Source of the DNA: UBA10649 sp965278965
Lineage (GTDB): Bacteria > Actinomycetota > Actinomycetes > S36-B12
DNA: 64,000 bases
Direction: 5' to 3'
Assembly: GCA_965278965.1 (NCBI GenBank)
Contig: OZ257127.1
Location: 2,232,001-2,296,000 of the forward strand
Part shown: one piece after another, positions 60,376 through 64,000 of the stretch
Layout of the letters: each line of letters begins with the position of its first letter
Numbering within the stretch: position 1 is the stretch's first letter
Made by a program: the position numbers and the translations under genes
Notes under the pieces: generated by a model
What the model was told of the DNA's origin: nothing
The model's database searches: none
What the model saw: only the letters and a program-made list of their open reading frames with translations

Positions 60376-60840
60376 GTGTCCCGAGTCCAACTGGCGTTGA
60401 ACGTCTCCGATCTGGAGGCGTCGATCGCCTTCTACTCGACGCTCTTCGGGGTCGAGCCGCACAAGCGCCGCCCCGGCTACGCGAACTTCGCCGTCGCCGA
60501 GCCTCCTCTGAAGCTGGTCCTCATCGAGGTACCCGCTGACCAGCGCGGCGCCGGTGTGACCGGTGCCCTGAACCATCTCGGTGTCGAGGTCGAGGCCGTC
60601 GAGCAGGTAGAGGCTCAGGCCGGCCGACTGCGCGAAGCGGGGCTGGCGACGTTCGACGAGCAGGACACGACCTGCTGCTACGCGCTCCAGGACAAGGTGT
60701 GGGTCCACGACCCGGCGGGTGCGCCCTGGGAGATCTACACGGTGAAGGACGACGACCCGGCAAACCCGCAACCGGCCGCCGCTGCGCTCACGCTGCTCGC
60801 GTCGGAAGCCGACGCGCCTGCGTGCTGCGTACCGGTATAG
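60376..60840 (+). CDS. arsI: ArsI/CadI-family VOC metalloenzyme (C-As lyase-like)
   Basis: The 154-residue vicinal-oxygen-chelate protein probably cleaves methylated trivalent arsenicals or binds heavy metal. It begins RVQLALNVSDLEASIAFYST then LFGVEPHKRRPGYANFAVAE. NHLGVEV carries the metal His and APWEIYTVKDD the metal Glu. A vicinal Cys pair at about residues 100-101 (DTTCCYALQDKVWVHDP) matches that needed by ArsI, and a second pair ends the protein (ACCVPV). GTG 60376 has GGAGG 5 bp upstream. CadI-like cadmium induction is the alternative. Confidence 0.85.
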   Translation: MSRVQLALNVSDLEASIAFYSTLFGVEPHKRRPGYANFAVAEPPLKLVLIEVPADQRGAGVTGALNHLGVEVEAVEQVEAQAGRLREAGLATFDEQDTTCCYALQDKVWVHDPAGAPWEIYTVKDDDPANPQPAAAALTLLASEADAPACCVPV

Positions 60841-60876
60841 GTCCCCGGCTGAGTTGCGAGAGGAGAAGGAGGCGGC

Positions 60877-61263
60877 ATGACCACGATCCGCGTCTACGAG
60901 CCCGCGCTGTGCTGCAACACCGGGGTCTGCGGCCCAGACGTCGACGAAAGCCTGGTGACGTTCACTGCCGACCTGGGGGCATTGAAGAGCCTTGGGGCCG
61001 ACATCGAAAGGCACAACCTTGCCAATGACCCGATGGCGTTCGCAGAGGACCCGTCCGTGCGGGCGTTCCTCCAGGTCGCTGGATCGGAGGGTTTGCCGCT
61101 GACGCTTGTGGGCGGCGTCACCGCCGTGGCCGGGCGCTATCCGACCCGCAAACAGCTCCTCGCGTTCGCGGGCCTCGACGCCCAGGTCGTCCCGGCCGGC
61201 GTTGCGGTGCTCGCGCTGTCCGACGACACGGACGCATGCGCCGGCGAAACGAACTGCTGCTGA
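60877..61263 (+). CDS. arsD: Arsenite metallochaperone ArsD
   Basis: It hands As(III) to the ArsA ATPase and also represses weakly in some operons. The 128-residue protein has the required Cys12-Cys13 and Cys18 in YEPALCCNTGVCGPDVDE, then LPLTLVGGVTAVAGRYPTRK. A further vicinal pair ends the protein (TNCC), as in other ArsD proteins. GAGAAGGAGG precedes the ATG. arsA starts 2 bp after its stop. Confidence 0.93.
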   Translation: MTTIRVYEPALCCNTGVCGPDVDESLVTFTADLGALKSLGADIERHNLANDPMAFAEDPSVRAFLQVAGSEGLPLTLVGGVTAVAGRYPTRKQLLAFAGLDAQVVPAGVAVLALSDDTDACAGETNCC

Positions 61264-61265
61264 CC

Positions 61266-63032
61266 ATGATGCGATTCCTGAAGGACCCGCCCCTGTTCAT
61301 GTTCTTCACCGGAAAGGGTGGCGTCGGCAAGACCTCCGTTGCCTGCGCGAGCGCGCTGGACTTGGCGGAAGCCGGGCGCCGAGTGCTGCTCGTCAGTACC
61401 GACCCTGCCTCCAATGTCGGCCAAGTGCTCGGTGTGACGATCGGGAATGCGATCACGGCAATCCCGGACGTCCCCGGTCTCGCCGCACTTGAGATCGACC
61501 CGGAACAGGCGGCCGAGGCGTACCGGGAGCGGATCATCGGTCCAGTCCGCGGGCTGCTGCCGGAGCGCGAGCTCGTATCGATGGCCGAGCAGCTCTCGGG
61601 GTCGTGCACCACAGAGGTCGCGTCCTTCAACGAGTTCACAGGGCTGCTGGCCGACGAGAACGTGTTCGGGCAGTACGACCACGTGCTGTTCGACACCGCC
61701 CCTACCGGGCACACGATCCGGTTGCTCCAGCTACCCGGCTCCTGGACCGACTTCCTGGGAGAAGGCAAGGGCGACGCCACATGCCTCGGCCCGTTGGCGG
61801 GGTTGGACAAGCAGCGGTCGGCCTACGCCGCTGCGGTGGCGGCCCTGAAGGACCCAGGGCGAACCAGGCTCGTCCTGGTCACTCGGGCACAGTCATCGGC
61901 ACTCGCGGAGGTTGCCCGCACCGCCGACGAGCTGGACCAGATCGGAATCTGTGCGACGCATCTGGTCGTCAACGGCGTGCTGCCCGCGGGTGCCGGTGAG
62001 GACGAGCTCGCCGACGCCGTTCGCCGTCGCGAGAGCGCTGCGCTGGCCGCCCTTCCGCCGCGACTAGCCGGGCTCCCGCGTGACGTCGTCGAGCTCAAGA
62101 GCGTGAACATGGTCGGGCTGGCCGCGCTGCGGCTCCTCCTGGGACCCGATGTTGACGCGGAAGCACCGGGCGGCGAGTTCCCGGTCGTCGACCTGACCGC
62201 TCGCGCCCTCGGCGAGCTCATCGACGAGATAGAACGGGGCGGTCACGGGCTCGTGATGTGCATGGGCAAAGGCGGTGTCGGCAAGACGACGATCGCCGCC
62301 GCGATCGCGGTCGCCCTCGCGAACCGGGGGCATGAGGTCCAGCTGACGACCACCGATCCCGCCGCCCACGTCGACGAGACCCTGCACGGGGTCGTGACGG
62401 GTCTGAGCGTCTCCCGGATCGATCCGGTGGAAGCGACCCGCGAGTACCGCGAGCGGATCATGTCCACCAAGGGCAAGAACCTCGACGACGCCGGTCGCGC
62501 CGCCCTGCACGAGGATCTGCTGTCCCCGTGCACGGAAGAGGTCGCTGTCTTCGGCCGGTTCTCCCAGGCGATCAGCGCAGCACGCCGCGGCTTCGTGGTC
62601 GTCGACACCGCGCCCACGGGCCACACCTTGCTCCTTCTTGACGCGGCCGGCTCCTACCACCGCGACATCGTCCGGCAGCTCGGCGCCGACGCGACGTTCC
62701 GCACGCCGATGATGATGCTGCAGGACCCGGCTCTGACGAAGGTCATCCTCGTCACCCTTCCGGAGCCGACTCCGGTCACCGAGGCGCGCGTGCTGCAGGA
62801 CGACCTCCGACGCGCCGGGATCGACCCATGGGCTTGGGTCGTGAACGCATCCTTGGGAGCGGCGCATCCGACGTCGGCGTTCCTGAGTCACCGTGCGGGC
62901 GCCGAAGCCGAGCAGATCGCGATCGTCGAGTTGATGGCGGACCGGGTGGCGGTGGTCCCGCTCCTGATCCATGAGCCGATCGGCGAGGCTCGCCTCGCGG
63001 CGCTCTCTGTTGATCCGGGCCTGGTCGCATAG
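61266..63032 (+). CDS. arsA: Arsenite-stimulated ATPase ArsA
   Basis: The 588-residue ATPase drives arsenite export through an ArsB or Acr3 pump. It has two homologous halves, each with a deviant Walker A: GKGGVGKTS at residues 16-24 and GKGGVGKTT at about 334-342. Each half has DTAPTGHT. The three As-binding cysteines are present: SGSCTTEVASF, GDATCLGPLAG and LSPCTEEVAVF. No pump gene follows on this strand; the next genes are convergent. The pump must lie beyond the window or elsewhere. Confidence 0.95.
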   Translation: MMRFLKDPPLFMFFTGKGGVGKTSVACASALDLAEAGRRVLLVSTDPASNVGQVLGVTIGNAITAIPDVPGLAALEIDPEQAAEAYRERIIGPVRGLLPERELVSMAEQLSGSCTTEVASFNEFTGLLADENVFGQYDHVLFDTAPTGHTIRLLQLPGSWTDFLGEGKGDATCLGPLAGLDKQRSAYAAAVAALKDPGRTRLVLVTRAQSSALAEVARTADELDQIGICATHLVVNGVLPAGAGEDELADAVRRRESAALAALPPRLAGLPRDVVELKSVNMVGLAALRLLLGPDVDAEAPGGEFPVVDLTARALGELIDEIERGGHGLVMCMGKGGVGKTTIAAAIAVALANRGHEVQLTTTDPAAHVDETLHGVVTGLSVSRIDPVEATREYRERIMSTKGKNLDDAGRAALHEDLLSPCTEEVAVFGRFSQAISAARRGFVVVDTAPTGHTLLLLDAAGSYHRDIVRQLGADATFRTPMMMLQDPALTKVILVTLPEPTPVTEARVLQDDLRRAGIDPWAWVVNASLGAAHPTSAFLSHRAGAEAEQIAIVELMADRVAVVPLLIHEPIGEARLAALSVDPGLVA

Positions 63033-63067
63033 GGCAAGGCCGGGATCACGTGGTCGCTCTCGGGCAG

Positions 63068-63721
63068 CTAGCCGACCAGGACTCCGAGGCTCGCCAGCAG
63101 GTCCTCGACTCGTGACTTGACTGCGTCGCGGATGGGTCGGACGTCCTCGACCGTGAGTCCAGCGGGGTCGGGGACCTCCCAGTCCTCGTAGCGCTTCCCT
63201 GGGAACAGAGGGCAGGCGTCGCCGCAGCCCATGGTGATGACGATGTCGGCGGCGCGGACGATCTCGTCGGTCCAGGGCTTGGGGAACTCGCCGGAGATGT
63301 CGATGCCGACCTCGGCCATCGCGGCGACGGCGGCGCTGTTGACGGCGTTGCCGGGCTCTGAGCCGCCGGACCAGGCGATCGCCGCATCGCCGGCCAAGGC
63401 ACGAAAGTACCCGAGGGCCATCTGGGAGCGGCCGGCGTTGTGGGTGCACAGGAACAGCACGACTGGCCGGTGGTCGCTGCTCTTGCCCTCGACGCGGGCC
63501 AGGGCGTTGAGGCGCTCTCGGGCGAACCGCTCGGCGAACATCGGTAGGTAGGTGTCGTTCGTCATCCGGCCGGCGAACTCGTCGTACGAGGTCACGAGGA
63601 ACCTCTCGATGGTCTCGGCGCTGAACACGCCGTCGAAGTCCTTCTGCAGCAACAGCGACGACGAGTGGAGCGTGCTGAGGTGGAGCTCGGGGATGTCTTC
63701 GCGGTAGAAGCTGGCGGTCAT
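63068..63721 (-). CDS. arsC: Arsenate reductase, LMW-phosphatase type with N-terminal helical domain
   Basis: It reduces arsenate to arsenite. The 217-residue protein has an N-terminal three-helix domain (to about residue 80, with FLVTSYDEFAGRMTNDTYLP) as in mycobacterial and corynebacterial forms. The phosphatase-type domain follows: P-loop LCTHNAGRSQ with nucleophile Cys92, SGGSEPGNAVN, and ITMGCGDACPLFPGKRYEDW with the second redox cysteines. EVPDPAG carries the general acid Asp. The electron donor (thioredoxin or mycothiol) is not certain. It starts in a 4-bp overlap with the upstream gene. Confidence 0.92.
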   Translation of the reverse strand: MTASFYREDIPELHLSTLHSSSLLLQKDFDGVFSAETIERFLVTSYDEFAGRMTNDTYLPMFAERFARERLNALARVEGKSSDHRPVVLFLCTHNAGRSQMALGYFRALAGDAAIAWSGGSEPGNAVNSAAVAAMAEVGIDISGEFPKPWTDEIVRAADIVITMGCGDACPLFPGKRYEDWEVPDPAGLTVEDVRPIRDAVKSRVEDLLASLGVLVG

Positions 63722-64000
63722 CGGTGTGCCCTTCTGGTGGACGCGCGGTCGCGGTGAACGCGTGGGGCGAGGTGGGTGACGCGGTCGCGGAGCTCGGTGA
63801 CGGCCGCGTCGAAGGCCGCGTCGGTGCCTGCGATGGCCGGGTCGGGTACGGACCAGTGGATCCGCGGGTTGACCATCGGGCCGAGGTCCTCGTTGACCGC
63901 GTCGCAGACCGAAACGACGATGTCGTCCGGTCCCACGACGTCGTCGATCGAACGCGGCGCGGCGTCGGTGATGGTCAGTCCGTGGCGCTCGGCGGCTGTC
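63718..64000 (-). CDS. LMW protein-tyrosine-phosphatase/ArsC-like protein, C-terminal fragment
   Basis: The frame continues through the right window edge, so the start and the catalytic CX5R loop are not visible. The visible 93 residues read AERHGLTITDAAPRSIDD, VSVCDAVNEDLG, IHWSVPDPAIAGTDAAF and ELRDRVTHLAP. This resembles the end of the LMW phosphatase family, in which the VPDP Asp is the general acid. It is coupled to arsC by ATGA. In relatives such a protein may be fused to an ArsR domain; that part would be outside the window. Confidence 0.65.
   Translation of the reverse strand, partial: TAAERHGLTITDAAPRSIDDVVGPDDIVVSVCDAVNEDLGPMVNPRIHWSVPDPAIAGTDAAFDAAVTELRDRVTHLAPRVHRDRASTRRAHR

Overview
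The window is a gene-dense, very GC-rich (around 70 percent or more by eye) bacterial chromosome segment. Codon use, frequent GTG starts, a BldC-type regulator, a DUF3073 protein, a valine-dehydrogenase-like gene, a DUF222/HNH (13E12) gene and mycobacterial/streptomycete-style regulatory boxes all point to Actinomycetota. I cannot place it more precisely from sequence alone. No rRNA, tRNA, CRISPR array, complete insertion sequence or prophage was seen, and no gene-free stretch exceeds 300 bases.

Layout. (1) 1-12.5 kb: a purine block, purA, then (after a GNAT gene and a class III aminotransferase) purD-purB-purC with galE, and purS-purQ-purL with a small sterol-carrier-type gene. (2) 12.5-15.5 kb: mobA-like guanylyltransferase divergent from an FdhF/YdeP-type molybdoenzyme. 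(3) 15.7-19.7 kb: a complete potA-D-B-C-like polyamine ABC importer. (4) 19.7-25.2 kb: HxlR regulator divergent from an MFS exporter, a secreted Vgb-like propeller protein, and an SF2 helicase. (5) 25.3-30.7 kb: purF-purM-DUF3073-vdh-bldC-plsC, an order I recall as shared with Streptomyces. (6) 30.7-44 kb: map/XRE divergent pair, SulP transporter, DinB, PPK2, a membrane protein under a PhoP-type box, a BNR-propeller/MoaD pair, an aguA-(FAR-17a-like)-fabG operon, and a three-part flippase fusion. (7) 44-51.6 kb: a MASE1-GGDEF-EAL protein, a PemK-like protein, a broken DUF222/HNH gene, a YczE-like membrane protein, a cupin lipoprotein and moeA. (8) 51.6-59.2 kb: a phosphate island (degenerate metallophosphoesterase, pit, pstC-pstA-pstB, pstS, a PstS-like lipoprotein) with PHO-box direct repeats of 11 bp. 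(9) 59.2-64 kb: an arsenic island (ArsR with a spermidine-synthase-like methyltransferase, ArsI/CadI lyase, ArsD, ArsA, ArsC and a second LMW-phosphatase-type protein cut by the window edge).

How the genes work together. The pur genes cover much of IMP synthesis (purF, D, S/Q/L, M, C, B) plus the first AMP step (purA). MobA, MoeA and the YdeP-type enzyme belong to molybdenum-cofactor metabolism. Phosphate uptake sits beside arsenate detoxification, which fits the fact that arsenate enters through phosphate importers.

Two genome-wide habits stand out. First, at least 17 genes have a TA-(G/C-rich)-T minus-10 hexamer 6-8 bp before their start codon, the signature of leaderless transcripts; this decided several start calls. 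Second, many intergenic spaces carry long inverted repeats with unusually large loops (13-23 nt). Two of these, at 12.5 kb and 48.6 kb, share the core GAACGGNGAGTTGT, and the second lies inside, and appears to have helped destroy, the HNH gene.
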